DNA of 64,000 bases from the NCBI GenBank assembly GCA_000697055.1, contig JNDT01001359.1, forward strand, positions 1 to 64,000, given 5' to 3'. Within the stretch, counting starts at the first letter, position 1. Every line of letters begins with the position of its first letter. Origin of the DNA: Saksenaea vasiformis B4078. Taxonomy: Eukaryota > Mucoromycota > Mucoromycetes > Mucorales > Saksenaeaceae. Position numbers and translations under genes: made by a program. Below the pieces are notes generated by a model, which was not told the origin of the DNA, searched no databases, and was given only the letters and a program-made list of their open reading frames with translations. Below, piece by piece: positions 34,166 through 44,522 of the stretch.

Positions 34166-34765
34166 TCCCTTTTTTTTCTTTGGCTCTGTTCATTTTACAT
34201 CCCCGGTATGTACTTTTAATAGGATACGCATCCAGGATCACTCATTGTCTTTTGATGGATTGTTTAGCTTGTATGACCTCTGTCCCGAACCGTCTCGGCT
34301 GTGGTGGCGTTTTTACCCACCACTTAGGTAAGTAAAATAAATGTCGTCGCACTCGGCATCACTCATGTTGTACAATAGATCGCTGGACGTTGTATCGCTT
34401 CAAGTCCTCTGCAGTGCGTTTCAACCGGCATCTGCCGTGTTTCTCCCCTCTCCCACCCATCACGGTGCGGGGTGCGGCCGTCAAGAGTCTCTTGGAATTA
34501 CCCTTCGGGGGTAAGTGAAATGACATCAAAGTATTATTCCATTTACTAACCATGAACAAATTTTTATGCTGTCTATATAAATTTCGTGTCCATCGAAGGG
34601 GCCGCGTTGATGTAAGTAGTGTATGAATTCGTTGGTAACTTACGTATTAACGAACGCATACTTGATTCCTTTTTAGCGTAAAAGTGGCTCCTCATGGGCG
34701 CAAAATTTATATAGATCAGCGTAAAAATGTGTTCAATAAGCAGTATAGTTAATTGCGAAGAATTT
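34166..34765 (+). repeat. Unknown intron-containing repeat family, copy 2
   Basis: Plus-strand counterpart of the minus-strand copy near 4800-5445. It opens with a T-rich leader and GGCTCTGTTC, continues through ACATCCCCGGTATGT, a block with CTGTCCCGAACCGT, an intron-like GTAAGTAAAA...CAATAG segment, CGCTTCAAGTCCTCTGC, TACCCTTCGGGGGTAAG, CCATTTACTAACCATGAAC, GTTGATGTAAGTAG, and a last block GGCTCCTCATGGGCGCA ending GTTCAATAAGCAGT. Each presumed exon block aligns to copy 1 and each GTAAG...AG gap differs in length and sequence. Conceptual peptides from the blocks (CMTSVPNRLGCGG, LYRFKSSAVRF, VDRKSGSSWAQ) resemble those of copy 1 (CMTAVPNRPGCG, LHRFKSSARRT, VDRKLGSSWTH), but a stop interrupts the last block here. 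No known family recognised. Confidence 0.6.
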
Positions 34766-35419
34766 GGAACTACAGTACTTAAAGTCGGAGTCTAGTCGAG
34801 TATTAGCTGATGGTAGCGAATTATTTGTTATCTTTGCGGTGTCATTTTTCCTCTGCTGTTTTTTCAGTGGAAAGGCACCAATATTGCTCCTTAAGAATTC
34901 CTTTCTAATAGCCACAAACGACTGAATTCCGAGTTCTTAGGAATCATGCGTTACGCAAGTACGTATACATCGAAGCTACTTTAAAGACTGCGCTATCAAG
35001 GTCACCGATTGCTGCCACTTTGGCAGAGGAGCTTGACGTAATCACTAAAACTTCGATCGTGGTATGGTATTACCACTGCTTATTGGAAGACGTTTTAGGA
35101 TACACTGGAACCAGTCTTGCGCTGAGAGAGAAACAAACATACATGCCGAGTATGTCGATTATGGCAGTTAAATATATTACTTGCATGAACTTCCGTACTC
35201 CCATGGACGTAAGCTCTACCGGGTCGGCATATAACTTATTTCATGGTTAACAAAATGAAATGATGCGGTTATGTCTTTCAAATGTCTACGCATTTACTAA
35301 GATACAATGTTAGCGGTCGATTCGTGTTGTCGTAAAGATTAGCTGTATTGAAAGCATTGCGTGTCATGCTTAGTCCTCTTCAATTCGTACCTGGACATAC
35401 CGATGTCATACGGTTAGAT
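34766..35419. other. Intergenic, no gene recognised
   Basis: A 76-codon plus-strand frame at 35020-35250 lacks motifs. Nothing else supported. Confidence 0.45.
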
Positions 35420-35836
35420 AATCTTCGCGGGAATTGCTACGGACACTCAGCGTCCACCTCTTAGGGACACTCATGTAATGTAATTCAGAGAACTATTAGA
35501 TAGATAGCTTAGAATTCTCTAATGAAATCTGGTCGTACGCAGATACCAAGAAGCGTTTGAGTTTCCGAGCATCGGCTATTTAGGCTTAGATAGATGAACT
35601 TTATGATACCTAGCTGTAAGCGCTCGATGGGGACTTAATTTATGGGCACTCAGCTCATAGGCGCTCATCTTATGGACGCTAGCTGCACAGATACCCACGA
35701 TTTGGTTTTTATTTGAGTACCGTCATGCTTGCATTAAAACATAGTAAGACATTTGCCCAGGAGCCGGTGAAAACACGTTGCATGAGTGTCCCTAAGAGGT
35801 AGATGCTGAGTGTCCGTAGCAATTCCCAACCTTCGC
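35420..35836. mobile_element. MITE-like TIR element with 9-bp target-site duplication
   Basis: The element proper is 35429-35827 (399 bp). Its inverted repeats are about 47 bp (35429-35475 and 35781-35827), starting GGGAATTGCTACGGACACTC, with two mismatches; each contains two GGACACTC/GGGACACTC motifs. The flanks are AATCTTCGC (35420-35428) and AACCTTCGC (35828-35836), a 9-bp duplication with one difference. No transposase is encoded. The ends share the pattern GRGAATT...CGGRCACTC, with the motif repeated further in, with the element at 1620-2165, so the two are probably related, although the duplication lengths differ by one. The interior has further GGGCACTC-like copies near 35643. Confidence 0.82.
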
Positions 35837-35965
35837 ATCTCTTCCATCCCTATATCTTCATGCACTGGGTAGTTTTGCCATACATTGGATTGATAAAGAA
35901 GACAAATAAATATGAAAAAAAGAAGTGAGGCTTCCCCTAAAGTACACATCATTTTCGACCTGAAA

Positions 35966-36210
35966 CATCTTGTTGTGTGATACGGAAGAACCCTATCTTG
36001 AACACGTCTTCTGCGTGAGACAAAAAAATCGTACCTGTCACACCTCATTTGCATGAAGTAAGAGAATCCCATCTCTGACACATATTTTGCATGGCATAAT
36101 GAAAGCCCGTTTCTGATACAAAGAGCGCTATCTCTAACACGATCGAATTCTACATTTAATTCGTCTTTCGCACGGGACAATGAAGCCCTGTCTCTCTGAC
36201 ACATTATTTG
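35966..36210 (-). repeat. 38-bp tandem repeat array A
   Basis: Diverged tandem units of 38 bp, clearest at 35984-36021, 36022-36059 and 36060-36097, then more degenerate to about 36210. In the minus-strand reading each unit has GTCTCAYGCARAAGA, GTGTCAGA and GATAGGRTTCTT. The same unit recurs in the opposite orientation at 39707-39850. A long minus-strand ORF (35734-36267) crosses the array but has no family motif and is probably fortuitous. Confidence 0.75.
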
Positions 36211-36442
36211 TTCAGGTAGCAAGAAGTTATCAGTGCTATGAATATAGCACGGAGGAGTACGAGGCACAAATCGTAGAATTGGATAAGTGGGAAAGAGATA
36301 TAGGTCAAAGCGCAGAGTTCATCTAGAAGTAACGTCAATGGTTGGCTCCGTGCGTGAACGATCGGTGGTACTATGTGACTGTTGTGCGAATGAATTGGTT
36401 TCTCCGGCGGCACTGCAAAAAGTTCCAACGCTTCTTGTTTCG

Positions 36443-38760
36443 ATGTCAGAGTACATAGGACTATGCCTCCGAGTAACACTAATAGAAGGCACCATTGCTG
36501 TGGGGACTTTGTTGGCGGTTGATCAAGGGACGAGTAGTTTGAGGCTAGGTTCTGGTAAGACGGCGGATGTTTTGTCATGAATCGACTGACGCGCATGGCA
36601 AGTTGAAATCCATCTCCCCGGCGGCCTAGTAACAGACACTACTGTGCTTGAGATTACTGGTCCGCAGGTAAAAGATATCGATGTATTAGGGAAGCCTGCA
36701 CCGCAGAAGCAAGTGTCTACTGAAACACCTGCAAGTGTCCAACCAGAACCTGCCAAGCCGAAGCATGTCCAGCCGCAGAAGTCCAAGAGTAAAACAAAAA
36801 AAGACAACAAACACCACAATCGAACGCCACGTACAGAATCCTCACCGCCGTCATCATCGCAAGCTTCGTTTGTTGATCCAGCAATTATCAGTGTAGGCAT
36901 TATCCACGCTTTTTCTGTTGCACAGAAGCAACTCACCACCACCTCTTGTAGATGGTTTCTCCAGAAAAGCCTGATCAGCGTCAAGCAAACAAGTAAGGAG
37001 CCTGTCTAGATGCTGAAGCACGAGTTAACCACATGGTAGAGCAAGCACGGAGAAAGCACCGACAAGTTTGGAAGCCTCGAGTAACACGACCCAACCACAG
37101 ACGACTGCATCACAGGCAACCGCCCCGTCTCCTCCGACATCGAAGCCACTCGCCAAGCTGCCAGTCTTTGGCAATCCTCACGCACAGAACAACAGACGCC
37201 TGCTGGAGACAGTCGTATTTTCTGACTATAAAGAATTTGTCAAATCGCGTGGAAAGAATGGCAAACGGGTAACGGAAACGGATAAGGTCCCTACTACAAA
37301 TGGCACAGAACGCGAAACACATGACCTAAAAGTAAAGTTGCAAGCCAGCTTTCTTCTTTTTTTCTAACCCATTGGCAAAAAAATGTAGCAGAGCAAAGGT
37401 TCAGCACGGACGGACAAAGAGGAAAGTTCAAATAAAAAGGCGTCCTCGCCTCCAACAAATCATCGACAGTCTGAGGAAAAGAGTGTTACGTCGCAAGGTT
37501 TGCCGCTGAAAAACAGTGAGCCCAACATCAAAGTGCCGCCTTCCTTGATACCCCCTAAAGCCCGTTCGCGCGGTAATCTTAACAACAAGGCTGCAAAATC
37601 ACCCACCGATGTTGTGGACGGAAGTATCAAAGTAGAAACAACAGAACCAACACCGATAACCCCTCCAGTGATAACCGTAAAAGAAGAAAGGAAAGTAGAT
37701 AATGTATTGGAGACAGATCAACCGATCATTAAGACAGTTGCTGGTGGTATCCGATGTCCTGTCGTCACGCCAGACCAAATGAAGCGCGTGGAAGAACTAT
37801 GTGGTAGGTGCCGATGGAGAAAAAAAAAAAGGAGAGAGAGATGACGGTTTATCTTACTGTTCTCTGTAGCTGCTGAAACTGGACCTAGTCAGAAAATGAT
37901 GATTGAAAACGCTGGCCATGGAGCAAGTATGATGGCTCTCAAAGCAATTGGTACGTAGGCATTACTGTTGGGTGCACCCGTATAAATAACGTTTCATCAT
38001 CCTTCAGGTGGTCACCGACGAATTCAACCTGACAACCACAATGCGGCTCCGCTGATTGTGATTTTGGCAGGAAATAATAGCGTGGGAAGCTATAGTCTTG
38101 CATCCGCTCGTCATCTTGCGAACCGTGCATGCCAAGTCGTCGTCTTTTTAAGTGTTGGAAAGAAAATGTTTGTAAGAGAAGATGTCGCAGAGCAAAAACG
38201 CTGTGCCGAGTTCGCAGGTGCTCGCTTTGTAGACACAATTGATGGTAAAGAAAAGGACGTTAACGCTCGACGATGGTTACTAAATTTTCTTGTATAGATC
38301 TTCCACAGCAGTACACAATGCCTGTGGATCTTATTATAGATGGCTTGATGGGTTGTCAGACGACACCAAGAGACCTGCGTGGGGATCACGAAGCACGTCA
38401 GCTTCTATGGGATGCCATGGACTGGGCTAACAATAACAAGGCACCCGTGCTGAGTCTTGATTTTCCCAGTGGCGTGAATGGTGTAGATGGTAAGTTTTCA
38501 CTGTGACGTACGCAAGAAAAATCAAACATTCTGTTACTTTAGGTCACCCTTTCCATGTCATGCACCATATCCGGCCCAAATGGACGCTGTGTTTCGGTGC
38601 ACCAAAACAAGGATGTACTTCTCGCGATGTTACGGGTGAACTCTTTCTGGCAGACATGGGTATTCCTGCTGTCAGTTGGCGGAGCATTGGTATTAGCAGA
38701 GACCAAATCCCTTGGGGTGCCGATTTTGTATTGGCTTTAGAGTACGACGAAACTGCGTGA
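36443..38760 (+). CDS. EDC3: Edc3-like enhancer of mRNA decapping
   Basis: Cytoplasmic P-body scaffold that stimulates Dcp2 decapping. Nine exons: 36443-36554, 36603-36892, 36952-36992, 37040-37331, 37389-37803, 37870-37950, 38008-38244, 38298-38489, 38543-38760; 625 codons plus stop. The N-terminal LSm domain reads MSEYIGLCLRVTLIEGTIAV, VEIHLPGGLVTDTTVLEI, GPQVKDIDVLG; then FVDPAIIS, the short motif seen after LSm in this family. A long low-complexity linker follows. The C-terminal YjeF_N Rossmann domain is complete: CPVVTPDQMKRVEEL, MMIENAGHGASMMAL, VILAGNNSVGSYSLASARHL, VDLIIDGLMGC, VLSLDFPSGVNG, KQGC, FLADMGIPAVSW. I could not find a clear FDF motif in the linker, which is noteworthy. Confidence 0.92.
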
Positions 38761-38906
38761 GCCTGCATTTACTTGAAAAGAAAAGAAGAAAAAAGAGGCA
38801 AAAAATAAAAAACAAAGCAAAGGGAAGAAGCGATCGCGGACAAAGCATCGTTTCAAGAGATAAAACTCATGTATATCGCTCTATCGTTTTATTGTGTATA
38901 GTGTTT

Positions 38907-39573
38907 CTAATCGGATCTAATCTTGACGTCTGAAAGATCAGCCTGCAGACCTGCGCTCAACGCACGAGGACTTGCGCGTTCAAACGACCTAAGCGTGAGA
39001 AAGTTCATTAGCTTTTGATTACAGTCATTGATAGATGTCCTTACTCGGGGTTTCGCATGCGGTAAATTGGTGCGCGTTGAGCCTCTTGGGTAACCAATCT
39101 AAAATGGCTGTTATACTCGCTGTTGCATATTTTCGAGTCATTACCTGTACTCTGCAATCTTTCCCGCTGCATCCAGGATTTCACCAGCTACACGGTCGTT
39201 TTCTTCGCTGGGAGTCATAGTGGCTTCAATCCACTTTGTGAAAGGGTGCTTTTGCTAACCCGGATAACCGAAAAAGTTAACCTCAACAAGTACTGTTTTC
39301 GAGCGACACACTTACTGTACCCGAGGCTGCGAGGTAGTCATCGACCTTAAACCAAACAGCGCCTGCGGCAACAACAAGGGCAGCATTACGCCAAACTTTG
39401 CCGAAAGCTTAAAATGTCGTCAGTCAACACGCTGCAAGGTACCAAAAAAGAAATGAGAATGCACACTCACTTTCTTCGGGGAAGTTGTGGGGCTTGGCTT
39501 CAGAAGCATAGCCGCGCTTGAGAGTGGGGGTGTTCGCCAGTCGGCGAGTAATAGTGCAAGCGAAACGGTTCAT
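38907..39573 (-). CDS. Probable mitochondrial complex I accessory subunit (17.8 kDa type)
   Basis: Small mitochondrial protein, 144 residues in five exons: 39471-39573, 39316-39407, 39145-39248, 39045-39098, 38907-38988, all GT-AG and closing in frame. It begins with an Arg-rich presequence MNRFACTITRRLANTPTLKR followed by GYASEAKP, then one transmembrane segment NAALVVAAGAVWF (about residues 40-55), then HPFTKWIEATMTPSEENDRV and a C-terminal region RMRNPESFERASPRALSAG. This layout (presequence, single membrane span, charged segment with a PE.F...SP..L.AG motif) resembles the fungal NADH:ubiquinone oxidoreductase 17.8 kDa accessory subunit. The gene itself is well supported by its five clean junctions; the name is a moderate inference. 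Confidence 0.7.
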
Positions 39574-39706
39574 CTCGTAATGATTGTAGAGGGTCAAGAA
39601 GCCAAGCCTCTGAGGTCGAGGGACAGAACTGATTTATGGATAAATATTTATCCATATGGATCAGGCGTTGTGTGTCGTACGCTTCGATGTTAAATCTGTG
39701 CTGATT

Positions 39707-39850
39707 GTCTCATGCAAAAGATGTGTAAGCGATTGTATTCTTTTATTTAATGCAAAGAGTGTGTGATAGTACGGATCTTTTGTCTCACGCAAAAGAAATA
39801 TTGAAGGCGAGATTCTTTTGTCTCGTACAGAAAAGATCATTCAGATAACG
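39707..39850 (+). repeat. 38-bp tandem repeat array B
   Basis: Units at 39707-39744 (38 bp), 39745-39781 (37 bp), 39782-39819 (38 bp) and a partial unit to 39850. Each starts GTCTCATGCAAAAG or a variant and ends GATTCTTTT or similar. The unit matches array A at 35966-36210 but points the other way. Confidence 0.78.
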
Positions 39851-40480
39851 GGAAGTGATGCGCACTTAAGAGATTTACTTTCATATATTGGTAACAATCA
39901 CTCTGCGCTTATCTACAGAATTAATGGCATGTCTTATGACCTGTCAAAAGGTCAGCAATTTGATGTATTCCTGGATATCTCTCAAAACGTATCTGAAACA
40001 GTTTTCTGTCGGAAGAATCAACGACTTAAAAAGATTTGTCTATTATTTATGGCAGAATTACTGATTTATCCGAGGTCCGTGGGTGGACAGACTAAGCAAA
40101 CTACGCGAATAAGCAAAACACTAAGTTCCCTCCGCTCCCATTTCCTTTATTTTTTTTATCACGATCTTCAATCAAGTGCAGTACAAAGAATGAACCATTA
40201 GAAGTCGTTATAACTTTCGACCAAATAAAGAGAAGAAGGTAACACAGATTCTTTCTTTGCTGTTTGAGAAGTGTAATCCAATAAGCTGGATAAAGCAAAC
40301 AACGTTATTTTGCGGGGGATCGAGGTGCACCAGAGGGTGTGCATATACGTAAATCGGCCCGGATCCAAGTCCGCTTGGGATTTCAGTACGTCATTCAGAC
40401 GTGACTCGCTCGGAGGGTTGCAAACAGCGAAACTCGATACTCCCTTCACTCGGCTTGGTTTTTTTTCTTACTCTTGCATC
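39851..40480. other. Intergenic / upstream of Hap3
   Basis: A plus-strand frame at 39818-40201 has no recognised motif. The pyrimidine tract at about 40460-40475 precedes the Hap3 start codon. Confidence 0.45.
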
Positions 40481-41234
40481 ATGTCTGGATCAGGAAACCA
40501 ATCCGGTGAAGAAGGCGATCTTGATCTTAAGGAACAAGACCGTTTCCTTCCTATTGCAAAGTAATAATACTATTTCTCATGAGGAACCAAGTTATAACTT
40601 CAGTTCTCTCTTGTAGTGTCGCACGTATCATGAAGAAAGCACTACCTGAAAACGCAAAAATTGCCAAGGAAGCTAAGGAGTGTGTCCAAGAATGCGTTTC
40701 CGAATTTATTTCATTTATCACTAGCGAATATCCTTTTTTTAATGATAGCGAAACGCAACAAGACGCGGAAAAGATCGCGTTATCCTTAACCCATTTTCTT
40801 TCTTTGATTCTTTACAGCGAGTGACCGTTGTCAGCAGGAAAAAAGGAAAACCATCAACGGAGAGGATATCTTGTGGGCAATGCAATCTCTTGGATTTGAA
40901 AATTACGCCGAGGCATTGAAAATCTATCTTTCTAAATATCGCGAGGTAAACGAATCGATCGTGACGAAAGGAGAGAAAGGCATAACGCGCAGAGATTGTG
41001 TAGACAACCAAAATTGAACGGGCATCTTCGTCTGGCAAGGAGAAAGAGGAAGAAGGAGCAGGTACGCATCAGCAGCTCTATGTGCCTCAACAACCCAATC
41101 CAGAGCACGCCACTGGTCAACCGCACTATTATAATGGTATGTCGACTGTGATTCTACGCGATGAAAAAAGTCAAGCTCATACAAACATAGTAGCAGCTAT
41201 TGCGCATCCCTTTTTGGATCAGAACAAGAGCTAG
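40481..41234 (+). CDS. HAP3: Hap3/NF-YB, histone-fold subunit of the CCAAT-binding complex
   Basis: Transcription factor subunit that pairs with Hap5 (NF-YC) and, with Hap2, binds CCAAT boxes. Exons: 40481-40560, 40617-40727, 40816-40945, 41004-41234; 183 codons plus stop. The conserved core is exact: [89 protein letters not shown]. The core across exons 2-3 is only restored when an AT-AC intron at 40728-40815 is removed; it has minor-spliceosome signals and is listed separately. The C terminus is Gln/Pro-rich and variable. Confidence 0.95.
40728..40815 (+). other. U12-type (minor spliceosome) AT-AC intron in Hap3
   Basis: The conserved Hap3 stretch ITSEASDRCQQ is split in a place with no GT-AG solution. 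The left edge is GA|ATATCCTTTT, matching the U12 donor consensus ATATCCTT, and the right edge is TTTAC|AGCG. Upstream of the right edge is TTATCCTTAAC, close to the U12 branch consensus TTCCTTAAC. Removing 40728-40815 (88 nt) joins GA + A as Glu and yields SEASDRC exactly. The branch-to-acceptor distance, about 27 nt, is longer than typical. Confidence 0.85.
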
Positions 41235-41376
41235 ACCACCTTATCTTCTCGCTCTCATTCATTTTCTCTTTTCTACGCCAATTCTCCTTATTTCCATCTG
41301 CGATGCGCTTTCTCCTCTTTCTCTCGTCTTCTTTTTAATTTTTTAAAGAAAAACAAAGGATGTCTCATAGATAACC

Positions 41377-42030
41377 CTAGTTCTTGATGCCATACTGAGC
41401 CTTGTATTCCCGCATGAGTTGAAGCTCCTTCTCATATGTTCCCTTTTCTTCCATGAACTCCATGATATGGTCCATTGTAATGATGGCGCGCACGGGCACA
41501 TTGTTCTTTGCTTCAACGGCCTGGATTGCGCTCTTACCGGAACCATCAGGAGCCACCTCAGCACGATCCACGGCCACCAGAACACCAGCCAATTGCGCCT
41601 TGTTGTTGTTGATAATACCAATGGACTCGTTGATAGCAGTACCAGCTGTAATCACATCGTCCACAACAACCACCTTTCCGTGCAGTGGTGTACCGACAAT
41701 ATCACCACCTTCACCATGATCCTTCTTTTCTTTGCGGTTGAACGCGAAGGGTGCCTCGAGTTGGTGCTCGGCTGTCAATGCCAGGGCAGTAGCGCACACA
41801 AGAGGAATGCCCTTGTAGGCAGGACCGAACAAAACATCGTAAGAGAATTGAGCATCGACAAGAGCAGCGGCATAGAATCGTCCAATAGCACCGAGCGTTT
41901 TACCACTGTTGAACAAACCAGCGTTGAAAAAGTAGGGAGATACACGTCCAGATTTGAGTGTGAACTGGCCAAACTTGAGCACATCGTTGGCAAGAGCAAA
42001 TTCAATAAATTCACGCTGGTAATCCTTCAT
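41377..42030 (-). CDS. URA5: Orotate phosphoribosyltransferase
   Basis: Converts orotate and PRPP to orotidine monophosphate in pyrimidine synthesis. Single exon of 217 codons starting MKDYQREFIEFALANDVLKF; the frame is open further upstream to 42207 but the shorter start matches the family length. Motifs: FTLKSGRVSPYFFNAG, the substrate loop DVLFGPAYKGIPL, FAFNRKEKKDHGEGG and the PRPP-binding VVVVDDVITAGTA. The C terminus LMREYKAQYGIKN is typical of fungal Ura5. Confidence 0.96.
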   Translation of the reverse strand: MKDYQREFIEFALANDVLKFGQFTLKSGRVSPYFFNAGLFNSGKTLGAIGRFYAAALVDAQFSYDVLFGPAYKGIPLVCATALALTAEHQLEAPFAFNRKEKKDHGEGGDIVGTPLHGKVVVVDDVITAGTAINESIGIINNNKAQLAGVLVAVDRAEVAPDGSGKSAIQAVEAKNNVPVRAIITMDHIMEFMEEKGTYEKELQLMREYKAQYGIKN

Positions 42031-42567
42031 GGTGTTGGTTGCTTCTTGGTTTCTATACCAAGAAGAAGAAAAAAATAGGTTCGGGTTGTTTTTTGTTTTT
42101 TTTGGTACCGCGTCGTTGTGACTTGCTGTCGTGGATTCGAAAGATTGACGCTTCATGCAACACGTGCATCCGCATCTACCAAGTCGAACCTTTCCCGCTA
42201 AAAACAAATGGCATCAGCGATCCTCGTGTGACAACCCCATGTCACCAGTGAAGTAACGGGTTGTGCAACCACACACCTGCTCGTGCAATGCAAATCAACG
42301 TCAAAATCCCATACGAAGAGAGCGCCAAGCAATAAAAACGAACCATGTGTCCTTCTAAATAGCGTTGCATTGGAGAATCCACTACAATGGACCAGCGCGA
42401 AAGATCACTGTTCCTCAGTGCAAGATCGATTTGGCGTTAACGCGAATGTACTGTTTAGATGTGAAGTACTGTAGATAAACGTAGATCCACTCATAGATAA
42501 AAACTTCGTGATGGTCAATAAAATAATGTTTATAAATATATAGTGTCTCACAATGCAAATCTATTTT

Positions 42568-43672
42568 CTAATCAGTCTTTTCTGCTTCTAGCTCGGTCAA
42601 ATAACGCTCGGCATCCAAGGCAGCCATGCACCCTGAACCAGCACTGGTGATGGCCTGACGATAGCGCTTGTCTTGCACGTCGCCTGCAGCAAAAATTCCA
42701 GGAACAGTGGTGCATGAAGAACCCGGTACCGTTTTGAGGTAGCCGTCCGCATCGAGCTCGATTTTGCTATCTCGTACAAGGCTTGTTGCTGGCTCGTGTC
42801 CAATGGCATAGAACAAACCGCTGGCATTCAGTTTATCGGGTACACCTTTTGTCTCGATGGCTACCGCTGTTAGGAGGTTTCCATCACCCAGTGCCTCCGT
42901 GAGAACGGTATTAAAATGTACAGTAATCTTGGGGTGCTTCAAAAGACGGGTAGCCATCACTTTGGAGGCTCTTAGTTTATCGCGGCGAACGAGTACATGC
43001 ACTTGGGAAGCATCTATGACAGAGAGAACGATGTAAGCATGAGATAAACAAGGGGTAGTCCAGCACGTACATTTTGTAAGATAGATGGCTTCCTCGGCTG
43101 CTGAGTCACCTCCACCTACCACCACGAGTGGTTTGTTTCGGAACAATGGCAGCGCTCCATCGCAAACAGCGCAGGCAGAAATGCCATTTTGCCAGTACTG
43201 CTCCTCACCAGGCACATGCATCCGCTTTGCGGAGGCACCAGTCGCAAGAATAACGGCATCGCATGTATCTGTAGGTGTAGGCTGATCTTCTGTTCCCTCA
43301 CGCCACAGCTTGAAAGGATTTGAAGTGCTGTCTAACTTGGTGATTGTAACGGTTTCAATATGTGTGCCAAAACGCTCGGACTGTGCGCGCAGTTTGTCCA
43401 TCAGATCACCACCTAGAATACCATCGGGAAATCCCGGGAAGTTCTCGACATCGGTTGTCGTTGTCAGTTGGCCACCAGGGGCAAATCCATTCGCCATCAT
43501 TCCCTCAAACATGGTAGGTGCCATGTTTGCACGGCCAAGATAGACAGCAGCCGTATGACCTTTATTACGTGGCGGTTTAAGTACAGACGTCGATGAGACG
43601 GAGGGAGTCTGCCTTACCTGCAGGGCCAGAGCCAATAATAACAATTTTGTGATGCTTGGGTTGTGGTGCCAT
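42568..43672 (-). CDS. TRR1: Thioredoxin reductase (low molecular weight type)
   Basis: NADPH-dependent FAD enzyme that reduces thioredoxin, part of cytosolic redox control. Exons 43618-43672, 43071-43559 and 42568-43013; 329 codons plus stop. The FAD site is [40 protein letters not shown] is the flavin-linked loop; the redox-active pair lies in ACAVCDG (CAVC); the NADPH site is [13 protein letters not shown] followed by [25 protein letters not shown] and [15 protein letters not shown] close the FAD domain. It is upstream of, and on the same strand as, the orotate phosphoribosyltransferase gene, but the two are separate transcripts by spacing. Confidence 0.96.
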
Positions 43673-44522
43673 GATAAATGCTTTTTTAGAATGCCGAAAT
43701 CGAGGAAAAGAAGAACGGCCTTTTATACAAGAGGGACGCAACCTTGGAACAGCCAATGAGCGAGCGATTTGGTAATGCTGTCTATTGACCAATCCGATAG
43801 CTGAATCTGATGAGTAAGCTAAGTAACAACACAATTGTTCGTTCCGCTCCAATGAGAATGCATCTACTGAGCTGTGATGCTTAATGCAGCTATTGCAAAT
43901 TTGGGAATGATTACGAGAAGGAACTAGAGTCGTCACTGCAAACAACAGCAAACGGAGGCGTAGTTTATCAATGAAGAGATGAATAATCTTGCCAGAGATT
44001 TATCCATGAAGAAGGGGGGTTGGAGGTGGAGAAGGGGCCAGCCACCTGGGTCCTGCAACACATCAAAGGCAATGATTTCAGCTAACGTTCATGGAGTCGT
44101 GCACAGACATATATTCAGAACAATCTCTTCATAATTGGGAAAAAAAAATGGTAAAACTAGAAAGGTTCGCGTTTGCGTTCTGGTCAAATACCACTGATGC
44201 CAGAACAATACGAAATATGAAGTTCCAGAATGCGCCAGGAAGTAGGTTTGGATCGGATAACTAATGAATTTGTTGATCGCTTAGATGGTAGTGCATCACA
44301 TTGACTGTGTATGCCAGATGTTCAGTCTCAACACAAGAGAGGTACGTGTATCTCTTTTTTGAACACCGTAAAAGGGAAACATCAGATATATCCTTACCAT
44401 GTTGTCTGGATTATTGCTCTTCAGTATGTCTGAATTCAAATTACTATTTGTCCAGAAACAATTAAAAAAATCGTCCCAGCCTTAGTGGAAAACCTGTACT
44501 GTTATTTTTTTTCTTTATCCTT
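43673..44522. other. Intergenic, upstream of TRR1
   Basis: Contains CCAAT motifs on both strands near 43751-43795 (AGCCAATGAG and GACCAATCC), plausible Hap-complex or general promoter sites for the thioredoxin reductase gene. No ORF supported. Confidence 0.45.

Noticed and set aside
35734..36267. 178-codon minus-strand ORF
   Set aside because: It runs through the 38-bp array and part of the TIR element, and has no family motif; most likely open by chance.
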